A stretch of 64,000 nucleotides of DNA, taken from contig NZ_CP041203.1 in the NCBI RefSeq assembly GCF_008033115.1, positions 2,108,001 to 2,172,000 of the forward strand, in the 5' to 3' direction. The notes beneath the pieces were generated by a model, which was given only the letters and a program-made list of their open reading frames with translations, ran no database searches and was not told the origin of the DNA. Source of the DNA: Cellulomonas sp. Y8 (lineage in GTDB: Bacteria > Actinomycetota > Actinomycetes > Actinomycetales > Cellulomonadaceae). The stretch's first letter is position 1, and the number at the start of each line of letters is the position of its first letter. This document shows positions 1 to 8,739 of the stretch, piece after piece. The translations under genes were made by a program, and so were the position numbers.

Positions 1-2
1 CG

Positions 3-701
3 ATCGCCCGGGCGCTGCAGCTCGACGAGGCCGAGACCCTGCACCTGCACGACCTCGCCCGCGCCGCCGGCCCCCGCACCACCCGCGCCCGCCGCCGGCC
101 CACGCCGCCCGTGCCGCCGAGCGTCCAGGTGATGCTCGACGCGATGACCGGGGCGCCCGCCGTGGTGCGGAACGACCGGCTCGACATCCTCGCGACCAAC
201 GCGCTCGGCCGGGCGCTCTACGCGCCGCTGTTCACCGGGCCGTCCCACGTCGAGGGCCGCCCCGCCAACCACGCGCGGTTCGCCTTCCTGGACCCCGCCG
301 CCCACGACTACTGGGTCGACTGGGAGAAGGCCGCGAAGGACACGGTCGGCATCCTGCGCGGAGTCGCGGGTCGCGACCCGCACGACAAGGCGGTGCACGA
401 CCTGGTCGGCGAGCTGTCCACCCGCAGCGAGGAGTTCCGCGAGCGCTGGGCCCGGCACGACGTGCACCTGCACCGCGGCGGGCTCAAGCACATCCAGCAC
501 CCGGTCGCCGGCCGGCTCGACCTCATGTACGACACGCTGCCGATCGCGCAGGCACCCGGCCTGACGATGCTCGTGTACACCGCCGCTCCCGGGACGGCGT
601 CGGCCGACGCCCTGCAGCTCCTGGCGAGCTGGTCCGCGAGCGCCGACGCCACCGCGGCGGCGGAGCCGTCGCCCGCGACCCCCACGACCGCCGTCGGCTG
701 A
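3..701 (+). CDS. XRE-family regulator with MmyB-like ligand domain (5' end missing)
   Basis: The gene enters the window already open; its first visible residues (IARALQLDEAETLHLHDLAR) are the end of the helix-turn-helix region that precedes the MmyB-like domain in this family. The next ~190 residues fit the MmyB-like ligand-binding domain: a PSVQVMLDAM start, NDRLDILATNALGRALYAPL, then a WARHDVHLHRGGLKHIQHPVAG stretch and a terminal Asp/Leu-rich part. The family consists of DNA-binding regulators, often next to a reductase or dehydrogenase they control. Here an aldo/keto reductase follows 72 bases downstream on the same strand, so it is the likely target. The ligand cannot be inferred. Confidence 0.88.
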   Translation: MARALQLDEAETLHLHDLARAAGPRTTRARRRPTPPVPPSVQVMLDAMTGAPAVVRNDRLDILATNALGRALYAPLFTGPSHVEGRPANHARFAFLDPAAHDYWVDWEKAAKDTVGILRGVAGRDPHDKAVHDLVGELSTRSEEFRERWARHDVHLHRGGLKHIQHPVAGRLDLMYDTLPIAQAPGLTMLVYTAAPGTASADALQLLASWSASADATAAAEPSPATPTTAVG

Positions 702-1760
<1,059 letters not shown>

Positions 1761-1774
1761 GCGCGCCGGCACCC

Positions 1775-1838
1775 CGGCCTACGGTCTCCCGCGCCACCGC
1801 CCGCGATCGGCGTGGGCACGGCCGGAGACGGTAGGCCG
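1775..1838. terminator. long inverted repeat between convergent genes
   Basis: CGGCCTACGGTCTCC (1775-1789) and GGAGACGGTAGGCCG (1824-1838) are complementary at 14 of 15 positions, separated by 34 bases. It lies just after the aldo/keto reductase stop and before the end of the oppositely oriented gene, so a bidirectional terminator is likely. There is no U-run. Confidence 0.5.
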
Positions 1839-1859
1839 CGCCCCCGCGGCGACCCGGGG

Positions 1860-2354
1860 TCAGGCGCGCGGGAGCGGGCGCGGGGGCGCGGTCGGCTGGT
1901 CCGGGAGCAGGGCGGCCACCGTGGTGAGGACGCCCCACACCAGCGCCGGGCGGGTGTGCGCGAACCGCACACCCGCAGCCCGGCGGCGCTCGCCCCGGCG
2001 GAACACGGCGCGCTCGATCGCGACGACCGACGCCACGGATCCGGCGAGCACCGCGGCGCCCGCGCACACCGCCGAGGCGCGGCCGCCCGGCGACATCGAG
2101 CCCCACATCGCCGCCCAGTCGACCTGCTCGGCCTGGGGGTCCTGCGCGTCCGCCTCGCGCTGCGCGCGCACCTCGGCGAGACCGCGGCGCATGTCCGGCA
2201 CGGACGTGGCGACGACGACGGCGGTCAGGGCGGCCTTGGCCCAGCCGCGGCCGGCGCGGGACCGGATCAGGTCCGGCGCGGCGTAGTAGGCGGTCGCGGC
2301 CAGTCCGCCGACCGCGGCGTTCAGCACGCGGGAGACGGGCGGGGTGGACGGCAT
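1860..2354 (-). CDS. hypothetical membrane protein
   Basis: The protein has about 164 residues and I recognise no family. It shows hydrophobic stretches near residues 10-22 (VLNAAVGGLAATAYYAA), 32-45 (AKAALTAVVVATS), around 90-105 (AVCAGAAVLAGSVASVVAI) and near 140 (ALVWGVLTTVAALL), with charged loops such as RRGLAEVRAQREADAQ, so it is probably an integral membrane protein with about four segments. The ATG at 2354 is preceded by a clear GGAGGA (2361-2366) and is preferred over upstream starts. It stands alone between a convergent reductase and a divergent operon; nothing suggests its function. Confidence 0.75.
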   Translation of the reverse strand: MPSTPPVSRVLNAAVGGLAATAYYAAPDLIRSRAGRGWAKAALTAVVVATSVPDMRRGLAEVRAQREADAQDPQAEQVDWAAMWGSMSPGGRASAVCAGAAVLAGSVASVVAIERAVFRRGERRRAAGVRFAHTRPALVWGVLTTVAALLPDQPTAPPRPLPRA

Positions 2355-2638
2355 GACGGATCCTCCGAGGTGGTCGACGGGTCGTCCCGCCACGCTAACC
2401 AGCGACCCGCGCGGCCCACATCCGTCCTGCGGCGGAGCGGCGTGGTCCGTCCGGAGGACCACGTGCCGGCCGGGGCCGGTGTCCCGCGCCGCACCGGTGC
2501 CCCGGAGCGGCACCGCCCGGTCGGGCGAATCGGCTGGTCAGCGCTTCCCCCCGCTGGCGGCGACGTCGGGCGCGGGCGATGATCGCGCCGGAACCGCCCC
2601 CCGGCGGGCCCGCCGATCCCCGAGCCGCGAGGAGACCC

Positions 2639-3706
2639 ATGCCCGACGGCACCCGCCCCGTCCGCCTCCAGGACACCAGCCCGCCGCCGGACCTGCTCCT
2701 CGCCCCGCTCCCGGCGACCGTCGCCGACGCGCTCCGGGCGGCCGCCGCCTGGCCGGACCACCTGCGCCCCGGCGCCGGGTCGACGGCCGCGCTCTGGGAG
2801 CTCCTCGCCACGCTCGCCGCCCACGACCTCGCCGTCGCGCGGGCCGTGGAGCCGCACCTGGACGCGCGCGCGATCCTCGACCAGGCGCAGCGCACCGGCG
2901 AGGTCGGGGCCACCGCGACCACCTGGGGCGTGTACGCGGCCGAGGGCCCCGGCCCCGCGCTCACGGCCACCGCGGTCGACGACGCCTGGCTCCTCGAGGG
3001 CACCAAGCCCTGGTGCTCGCTGGCCGGCGAGCTCGACGCCGCCCTCGTCACCGCCCGCCTGGCGGACGACGACGCCCGCCGCGGCCTGTTCGCCGTCGAC
3101 CTGCGGACGCCGGAGGTCCAGCCGGTCGACGCGCCCTGGCCGTCGCGCGGCCTCGCCGAGATCCCGAGCACCCCGGTGCGGTTCGACCGAGCGCGCGCGA
3201 CGCCGGTCGCCGAGGGCTCCTGGTACCTGGACCGCCCGGGCTTCTGGTGGGGCGCGATCGGCGTCGCGGCGTGCTGGTTCGGCGGGGCCGTCGGCGTCGC
3301 ACGGCGCCTGCACGCGCACGCCGCGGCCCGCCCCGACGACCGGCTGCTCGCCATGCACCTCGGCGCGGTCGACGAGCGGCTGGCCGCCGCGCGCGTGGTC
3401 CTCGCGGACGCCGCCGCCCGCGTCGACGCGTCGGGCGCCGCGACCCGCGGCGGGCTCGACCCGGAGCCGGAGGCGGACCGTGCCGCGGGCCGGGTGCTCG
3501 CGAAGCGCGTGCGCGCGACCGTGGCCCGCACCTGCGAGGACGTGCTGCGGCTCGCCGGCCACGCGCTCGGCCCCGGGCCGCTGACCCAGGAGCCCGAGCA
3601 CGCCAAGCGCGTCGCCGACCTGGAGGTCTACGTCCGGCAGCAGCACGCGGAGCGCGACGACGCGTCGCTCGGCGCCCTGCTCGCGGCAGGGCCGGCGCCG
3701 TGGTGA
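2639..3706 (+). CDS. acyl-CoA dehydrogenase-like flavoprotein
   Basis: The 355-residue product has the order of an acyl-CoA dehydrogenase: an N-terminal helical part (LWELLATLAAHDLAVARAVEPHLDA), a middle beta domain (TTWGVYAAEGPGPALTATAVDDAWLLEGTKPWCSLAG) and a C-terminal helical bundle. The GTKPWCSLAG segment replaces the usual GxKxWITNA flavin-side motif. It is shorter than the usual ~380 residues, and no standard catalytic Glu can be assigned by eye. The ATG at 2639 has AGGAGA just upstream. It overlaps the next gene (GTGA) and starts a three-gene operon with a PIG-L deacetylase/methyltransferase and a glycosyltransferase, so its substrate is probably a small molecule or carrier handled by those enzymes rather than a fatty acyl-CoA of beta-oxidation. 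Confidence 0.75.
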   Translation: MPDGTRPVRLQDTSPPPDLLLAPLPATVADALRAAAAWPDHLRPGAGSTAALWELLATLAAHDLAVARAVEPHLDARAILDQAQRTGEVGATATTWGVYAAEGPGPALTATAVDDAWLLEGTKPWCSLAGELDAALVTARLADDDARRGLFAVDLRTPEVQPVDAPWPSRGLAEIPSTPVRFDRARATPVAEGSWYLDRPGFWWGAIGVAACWFGGAVGVARRLHAHAAARPDDRLLAMHLGAVDERLAAARVVLADAAARVDASGAATRGGLDPEPEADRAAGRVLAKRVRATVARTCEDVLRLAGHALGPGPLTQEPEHAKRVADLEVYVRQQHAERDDASLGALLAAGPAPW

Positions 3707-5058
3707 TCTTCGACGGCCGGGCGGGCGGCACCCCGGCCGGCATCTGGGAGGCCTCCGCGCGGTTCGCCGCCCTGCCCGGGCTGGCGCTGCCCGCGGGCCG
3801 CACGGTCGTCGTGGCGGCGCACCCCGACGACGAGACCCTCGGCGCCGGCGGCCTGCTGCACCGCCTCGCGGAGGCCGGGCGGCCGGCGGACGTCGTCGTC
3901 GTCACCGACGGGGCGGGCTCGCACGCCGGCTCCGTCACCCTGGCCTCGGAGGACCTGGTCCCGATGCGGGCGCGCGAGCTGGCGGCGGGCGTCGCCGTGC
4001 TGTCCCCGGGGTCGACCGTCACCACGCTCGGCTTCCCCGACGGCGGGACGCGCGAGCACCGCGAGGCGGTCGCGGCGGCGCTGCGCGCGGCGGTCGGGGA
4101 CGAGCCGCTCGCCGTCCTGGTCGCGCCGTGGCGCGGAGACGGCCACCGGGACCACCGCGTCGTCGGGGAGGTCTGCGCCGAGCTGGCGGCCGAGACGGGC
4201 GCGCGGCTGCTCGAGTACCCCGTGTGGCTGTGGCACTGGGCGACGCCGGACCACGCCGACGTGCCGTGGGACCGCCTGCGCGCGCTGCCCCTCGACGACC
4301 GGGACCTCACCGCGAAGCGCCGCGCGCTCGCGCAGCACGTCACCCAGACGCAGCCCTGGTCGCCCGCACCCGAGGACGCCGCGCCGCTGCACCCGGAGTT
4401 CCTGCGGAACTTCGACCGGGACGTCGAGCCGTTCGTGGTCGCCGACGACCTGCCCGCCGGCGTCCCGACGGAGTACTTCGCCGGGAAGTACGAGCGGCGC
4501 GACGACCCGTGGGGGCTCGCGACGCGGTGGTACGAGGAGCGCAAGCGGGCGCTCACGCTCGCGGCGCTGCCGGCCCGGCGGTACGGCTCGGTGCTGGAGG
4601 TCGGCTGCTCGGTCGGCACGCTCACGGCCGAGCTGGCAGGACGGAGCGACCGGCTGCTGGCCACCGACGTGGTGCCGGCCGCCGTCGAGGCCGCCCGGGA
4701 GCGGGTCGCCGACCAGCCGCACGTGACGGTGCGCCGGCACGACGCCCGGTCCGGGGTCCCCGCGGGGCCGTTCGACCTCGTCGTGCTGTCCGAGGTCGCG
4801 TACTACCTCACCCGACCCGAGCTGCTCGACCTGGTGGAGCGGCTGCGCCCCGAGCTCGCGCCCGGTGCCACCGTGCTCGGCTGCCACTGGCGGCACCCCG
4901 TCGCCGAGCACGCCCAGACCGGCGACGACGTCCAGGCGACGCTCGACCGCGCGCTGGGGCTGGCCCGCGTGGCGTCGTACCGGGACGCGGACGTGGCGCT
5001 CGACGTGTGGTCCGCCGACCCCGCGTCCGTGGCGGAGCGCGAGGGCCTGCTGCCGTGA
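3703..5058 (+). CDS. bifunctional PIG-L deacetylase / SAM methyltransferase
   Basis: This is a two-domain fusion of ~451 residues. The N-terminal half (about 30-230) is a PIG-L/LmbE zinc-dependent N-deacetylase: AAHPDDETLGAGG near residues 38-50 carries the HPDDE metal/catalytic motif, and HRDH near 148-151 supplies the second ligand pair. The C-terminal half (about 275-430) is a class I SAM methyltransferase with motif I VLEVGCSVGTLT near 297 and FDLVVLSEVAYYL near 356. The family deacetylates N-acetyl sugars or sugar-like substrates; coupling to a methyltransferase suggests a freed amine or neighbouring group is methylated next (inference). GTG at 3703 overlaps the previous stop and GTG at 3700 is an equal option; the 3' end overlaps the glycosyltransferase start. 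Confidence 0.85.
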   Translation: MIFDGRAGGTPAGIWEASARFAALPGLALPAGRTVVVAAHPDDETLGAGGLLHRLAEAGRPADVVVVTDGAGSHAGSVTLASEDLVPMRARELAAGVAVLSPGSTVTTLGFPDGGTREHREAVAAALRAAVGDEPLAVLVAPWRGDGHRDHRVVGEVCAELAAETGARLLEYPVWLWHWATPDHADVPWDRLRALPLDDRDLTAKRRALAQHVTQTQPWSPAPEDAAPLHPEFLRNFDRDVEPFVVADDLPAGVPTEYFAGKYERRDDPWGLATRWYEERKRALTLAALPARRYGSVLEVGCSVGTLTAELAGRSDRLLATDVVPAAVEAARERVADQPHVTVRRHDARSGVPAGPFDLVVLSEVAYYLTRPELLDLVERLRPELAPGATVLGCHWRHPVAEHAQTGDDVQATLDRALGLARVASYRDADVALDVWSADPASVAEREGLLP

Positions 5059-5762
5059 CCCGGCGACCTGCCGCCGCGCGCCCGCCCGTCGAGCGGCTGC
5101 TGGTCGTCGTGCCCGTCCACGACGAGGAGGAGCTGCTGGCCGCGTGCCTGGCGTCCGTCGCGACGGCCGCCGACGCCGCGGGAGCCCCGGTGGACGTCGT
5201 GGTCGTGCTCGACGACTGCCGCGACGGGTCCGCCGCGGTGGCCGCGGCCGCGGGTGTGCGCACGCTGACCCTGCGGACGGGAGCGGTCGGCGCGGCGCGG
5301 GCGGCCGGGGTCGGGGCCGGCCTCGCGCAGCGGGACACCGATCCCCGCGCGGTGTGGATCGCCTGCACCGACGCCGACACCGTCGTGCCCCCGCACTGGC
5401 TGCGCGGGCACCGCGCGCTCGCGGACGCCGGCGCCGACGTCGTGGTCGGCACCGTCCGCCCCGACCCGCGCGACCTCACCCCGCGGCAGCTCGCCGCCTG
5501 GCGCGCCACCCGGGTCCCCGGCCGGCCGAACGGGCACGTGCACGGCGCGAACCTGGGGATCCGCGCCGACGCCTACCTCCGTGCGGACGGCTTCGCCCCG
5601 CTCGTCGAGCACGAGGACGTCGACCTCGTGGCGCGGCTGCGGGCCGACCCCGAGGTCGTGGTGCGGGCGTCCGACGAGGTGGACGTCGTGACGTCCGGCC
5701 GCACGGTCGGCCGCACCCCGGGCGGCTACGCGGGCTACCTGCGGGACGCGTTCCCCGCCTGA
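5055..5762 (+). CDS. glycosyltransferase family 2
   Basis: The 235-residue product is a GT-A fold family 2 glycosyltransferase: LLVVVPVHDEEELLAACLAS is the nucleotide-binding start, VVVLDDCRDGSA follows, CTDADTVVPPHWL contains the DxD metal/nucleotide-sugar motif, and GANLGIRADAYLRADGF and EHEDVDL give the acceptor-side and general-base region. There is no membrane segment, so it acts in the cytoplasm or peripherally at the membrane. The GTG start overlaps the stop of the deacetylase/methyltransferase gene (GTGA), which indicates translational coupling. It closes the three-gene operon and presumably transfers a sugar to or from the molecule made by the other two enzymes. Confidence 0.85.
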   Translation: MTRRPAAARPPVERLLVVVPVHDEEELLAACLASVATAADAAGAPVDVVVVLDDCRDGSAAVAAAAGVRTLTLRTGAVGAARAAGVGAGLAQRDTDPRAVWIACTDADTVVPPHWLRGHRALADAGADVVVGTVRPDPRDLTPRQLAAWRATRVPGRPNGHVHGANLGIRADAYLRADGFAPLVEHEDVDLVARLRADPEVVVRASDEVDVVTSGRTVGRTPGGYAGYLRDAFPA

Positions 5763-5771
5763 CCGGGCGCC

Positions 5772-6446
5772 TCAGCCCTCGCCCGGGGCGATCGGCAGCG
5801 GGTCACCGTCCAGGAGCAGCTGCCCGGCTCGGGCCTTCGCCTCGCCGACGTCGACCTGCCACAGCTCGGCGAGCCGGTCGGCGTCCTCGAAGTCGTACCC
5901 CGAGTCCCAGAACGTCGACATCGGGTCACCGGTCGACCCGTCGCCGGGGCCGGCCTCGCGCGGCGCCACCGGCACGACCGCCCCGTCGAGCAGCAGCTGG
6001 CCGGCACGTGCCTTGGCGGTCGTCGCGTCGGTCTGCCACAGGTCCTCGAGCGCGGCGACGTCGTCGGTCGTGTACCCCTGGCCCCAGAACGCCTGGTACT
6101 GCTCGCGGGTGTAGCCCGCGGGCATCGCGGACCAGTCGACGCCCACCGCCCGCACCGCGTCCTCGACGGCGACGGCGAACCCGGAGTAGGGGTTGGCCGC
6201 CGCAGCCGCGCCGGCCCCGACGACGGCGAGGGTGCCCGTGACGACGCCCGCGGCGGCGATGCGGCCCGCACGGGACACCGGCAGCGCGCGCACGACCCCG
6301 AGCGGCGCGGACCTGGGCGCGGCCGCGACGGTCGCGGCGATCCGGTCGGCGACGGCGGCGGTGGCCGCGGGGTCCGGCTCGCGGGATCGGAGCGCGGCGG
6401 CCACGCGCGCGGCGATGTCGTCCTCGGTCGGGCGGTGCTCGGTCAT
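5772..6446 (-). CDS. membrane-anchored protein with two EAKARAGQLLLDG repeats (repeat protein B)
   Basis: The 224-residue product has a charged, probably cytoplasmic N-terminus (1-60), one membrane segment at about 62-84 and an outer part with two related units. Unit 1 (about 111-162) reads AFWGQGYTTDDVAALEDLW then TAKARAGQLLLDG and VVPVAP; unit 2 (about 178-222) reads TFWDSGYDFEDADRLAELW then EAKARAGQLLLDG and PLPIAP. The same unit occurs twice in the protein encoded at 8144-8704. Being translationally coupled (ATGA) to the ECF sigma gene and crossing the membrane once, it sits where an anti-sigma factor is expected, but its N-terminus lacks the usual HxxxCxxC zinc motif. I do not recognise a named family. 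Confidence 0.8.
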   Translation of the reverse strand: MTEHRPTEDDIAARVAAALRSREPDPAATAAVADRIAATVAAAPRSAPLGVVRALPVSRAGRIAAAGVVTGTLAVVGAGAAAAANPYSGFAVAVEDAVRAVGVDWSAMPAGYTREQYQAFWGQGYTTDDVAALEDLWQTDATTAKARAGQLLLDGAVVPVAPREAGPGDGSTGDPMSTFWDSGYDFEDADRLAELWQVDVGEAKARAGQLLLDGDPLPIAPGEG

Positions 6447-7042
6447 GACGGCTCCGGGGAGGTCGGGTCGGCGCGTCGCAGGGTGACGAGCGCGCGCGAG
6501 GCGTGGGAGCGGACGGTGGCGGCGGAGGTGCCGAGGACGCCGGCGATGTCGGCGTCGGCGAGGCCCTCGTAGTAGCGGAGCACCAGGACGGTGCGCTGCC
6601 GGGGCGGCAGGTCGGCGAGGCGGCGCCACATGGCGTCCTCCTCGGCCAGGCCGTGCGCGTGGTCCCCGGCGCTCCCGGCGTGGGCGGCGAGCACCTCGTC
6701 GGCGGCGGGCCGGATCGTGCGGACGTGCCACCGGCGGCGCCAGGACAGGTGCTCGTTGGTGACCATCCGGCGCAGGTACAGGTCCGGCCGCTCCATCAGC
6801 GCGATGCGGTGCCACCGCACGTGCGCGCGCAGCAGCACCTCCTGCACGAGGTCGGCCCCGGTGTGCTCGTCGCCCACCAGGACCGTCGCGTACCGGAGCA
6901 GGCCGGGGAGGTGCGTGCGGACGAGGTCGTCGAGGCCGCCGGCGCCCGCCTCCGCCACGCGGGCGTCGCCGCCGGCCGGCAGCGGCACCACCCGTGGCGT
7001 CGGCGCGCTCTCGGGGCCCTGCACGGGCAGGTAGGTCGTCAC
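6443..7042 (-). CDS. ECF (SigE-like) RNA polymerase sigma factor
   Basis: The product of ~199 residues has a sigma region 2 (DLVRTHLPGLLRYATVL, DLVQEVLLRAHVRW) and a region 4 (LPPRQRTVLVLRYYEGLADADIAGVL, then TSAATVRSHASRAL), the arrangement of ECF sigma factors of the actinobacterial SigE-like group. The GTG start overlaps the amidoligase stop (GTGA) and its stop overlaps the start of repeat protein B (ATGA), so the three genes are translated as one unit. It probably directs RNA polymerase to its own operon and to unknown envelope genes, with repeat protein B as a candidate membrane anti-sigma factor (inference). The N-terminal ~35 residues are an unusual Pro/Ala-rich leader. Confidence 0.9.
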   Translation of the reverse strand: MTTYLPVQGPESAPTPRVVPLPAGGDARVAEAGAGGLDDLVRTHLPGLLRYATVLVGDEHTGADLVQEVLLRAHVRWHRIALMERPDLYLRRMVTNEHLSWRRRWHVRTIRPAADEVLAAHAGSAGDHAHGLAEEDAMWRRLADLPPRQRTVLVLRYYEGLADADIAGVLGTSAATVRSHASRALVTLRRADPTSPEPS

Positions 7043-8142
7043 GCCGGTACCCCCGCGAGCGCGGCGAGCGCCCCGGCCGGGTCGCGGACGGCGTCCGCCC
7101 CGGGTGCAGGCACCGGCCGGTCGTCCAGGCAGCGCAGCAGCAGCCGCTCGACCAGCGCGGCCCGTGCCACGATCGCCGCCGCCTCGTCCGAGCCCGGGAG
7201 GATCCGCACCTCGACGGTGTCCCGGACGGGCCGCGCGGCGACGAGCTGGGTGAGGTTCACGTCGGCGTACTTGGTGACACCGGTCCCGCGGGCCGCCGCC
7301 CCGAGGTCGGCCCAGCCCGTCTGCTCGTCACGCTCGACCAGCGCCACCAGGTCGGCCGGCAGCGGCGCGAGCCGGCGGCACGCCGGGTTGGTCCCGAGCG
7401 CCGCCCACAGCGGCTCGCGCCAGCGCCCGAACAGCCGGACCAGGTTCGCGAACGCCGCGGGCCGCCGGAACGGCGCGCCGTCGACGTGCAGGTGCACCGC
7501 GGCCTCGACCGGCACGGTGAACCCGAGCGCCCGGGCCGGTGCGAGCAGCGCGTCGAGCGCGGCGCCGTGGTCCCGGGTCAGCGGTGGCGTGATCACCTCG
7601 CACGGGCGCTCGCGGCCCCCGGGCAGCGGCATCGCGACCGCGACGGTGGCCCCGGTGGCGTCGTTGACGCGCGCCGCGCCGCCGACCAGCTCGACCACGG
7701 TGCCGAACAGCGCCGCGATCGGCGCGAGCACGTCCGGCAGCGCGGCCGCGGGGTCGACGTGCCGCTCGACCAGGCGCAGCAGCCGGGCGTCGTCGCACAG
7801 CACCCGGTACCAGCCGCGGTGCCCCGGCGGCGTGCGCGGGGCCGCGGCGACGTCGGCCTCGATCGTGATGTCGTCGACCAGCCGGGCGACCGGGGCGCCG
7901 TCCGGACCGACGACGTCGAACGCGGGCGACAGGTGCCGGAACAGGCCGACGCCCGGCACCGCGGAGGGCTCGGAGTCCGTGTGGGACGACCGCCGCACCG
8001 ACCCGCCGCACCGGGCGGCGAGGTCGTCGGCGAGCACCTGCCGGTCGGAGCCGGCGGGCGCGAGCAGCTCGACCTCGAACCCGGTGCGCAGGGTCAGCGT
8101 CGCGATGGTGGTCTCCTGCTCCGTCCGCGGTGCCGGGGTCAC
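7039..8142 (-). CDS. putative amidoligase (Amidoligase_2 family)
   Basis: The ~367-residue product matches the amidoligase family of the COOH-NH2 ligase superfamily by pattern: a first strand LRTGFEVELLAPAG near 18-31 with the acidic GFEVEL motif, a central HLHVDGAPF with catalytic-type His residues, and a late VEVRILPGSDEA strand. The family uses ATP to join a carboxylate to an amine and is predicted to work on peptides or cell-wall linkages. It lies one base after the stop of repeat protein A and overlaps the sigma factor gene. Lys/Glu/Gln-rich repeats in the flanking membrane proteins are possible substrates (inference). The GTG at 8142 is tentative; the conserved part starts only near residue 16. 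Confidence 0.72.
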   Translation of the reverse strand: MTPAPRTEQETTIATLTLRTGFEVELLAPAGSDRQVLADDLAARCGGSVRRSSHTDSEPSAVPGVGLFRHLSPAFDVVGPDGAPVARLVDDITIEADVAAAPRTPPGHRGWYRVLCDDARLLRLVERHVDPAAALPDVLAPIAALFGTVVELVGGAARVNDATGATVAVAMPLPGGRERPCEVITPPLTRDHGAALDALLAPARALGFTVPVEAAVHLHVDGAPFRRPAAFANLVRLFGRWREPLWAALGTNPACRRLAPLPADLVALVERDEQTGWADLGAAARGTGVTKYADVNLTQLVAARPVRDTVEVRILPGSDEAAAIVARAALVERLLLRCLDDRPVPAPGADAVRDPAGALAALAGVPA

Positions 8143-8143
8143 G

Positions 8144-8704
8144 TCAGGCGCCCGCCGGGGTTCCCGACGGGGCGACCGGGACAGTCTGCCCGTCGATGAG
8201 GAGCTGACCGGCGCGCACCTTCGTCTCGACCACGTCGGTGCTCCACAGGTCGGCGAGCTCCGAGAGGTCCTCGCCGGTGTACCCCGCGGCGAAGACCGCG
8301 TCGATCGCGGCCAGGGTCTCGGGCGAGGGCTCCGGGGTGGTGTGGGTGCCCGGGGCGAACGGGAGCTCGCCGCCGTCCAGCAGCGCCTGGCCGACGCGCG
8401 CCTTCGCCTCGATCTCGTCGACCGACCACAGCTCCTCGAGCGCGGCCAGGTCCTCGAGTGTGTAGCCGGAGGACCAGAACGCGCCGTACTGCTGCTCCGT
8501 GTAGTCCGCGGTCATCCCGCCGAACTCGGTGCCCTCGGTGGCCGCCTCGTACTCGGCGACCAGGTCGGGGCGGGAGTCGGCGGGGCCGGCGGCGTTGGTG
8601 GCGGCGGCCAGACCGGCGCCGGCGAGGCACAGGCCGGACGCGGCGGCTCCGATGGTCAGCAGGCGGATCGACCGCGAGCGGGCGGGGCGGGTCGTGCTGG
8701 TCAC
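8144..8704 (-). CDS. secreted or membrane-anchored protein with two EAKARAGQLLLDG repeats (repeat protein A)
   Basis: The product is about 186 residues with an N-terminal hydrophobic segment at ~14-35 after an Arg-rich start, so it is exported or anchored. Two units follow: AFWSSGYTLEDLAALEELW, then EAKARVGQALLDG and PFAPG (about 74-117), and VFAAGYTGEDLSELADLW, then ETKVRAGQLLIDG and PVAP (about 136-178). They match the units in the protein at 5772-6446. The GTG at 8704 has GGAGG just upstream. It is separated by one base from the amidoligase gene and by 35 bases from soxR upstream. No known family is recognised; it may be a structural envelope protein or a substrate of the amidoligase. Confidence 0.8.
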   Translation of the reverse strand: MTSTTRPARSRSIRLLTIGAAASGLCLAGAGLAAATNAAGPADSRPDLVAEYEAATEGTEFGGMTADYTEQQYGAFWSSGYTLEDLAALEELWSVDEIEAKARVGQALLDGGELPFAPGTHTTPEPSPETLAAIDAVFAAGYTGEDLSELADLWSTDVVETKVRAGQLLIDGQTVPVAPSGTPAGA

Positions 8705-8739
8705 GGTGGACCTCCAGGTGGTGGGACGCGCTTGCCCCC

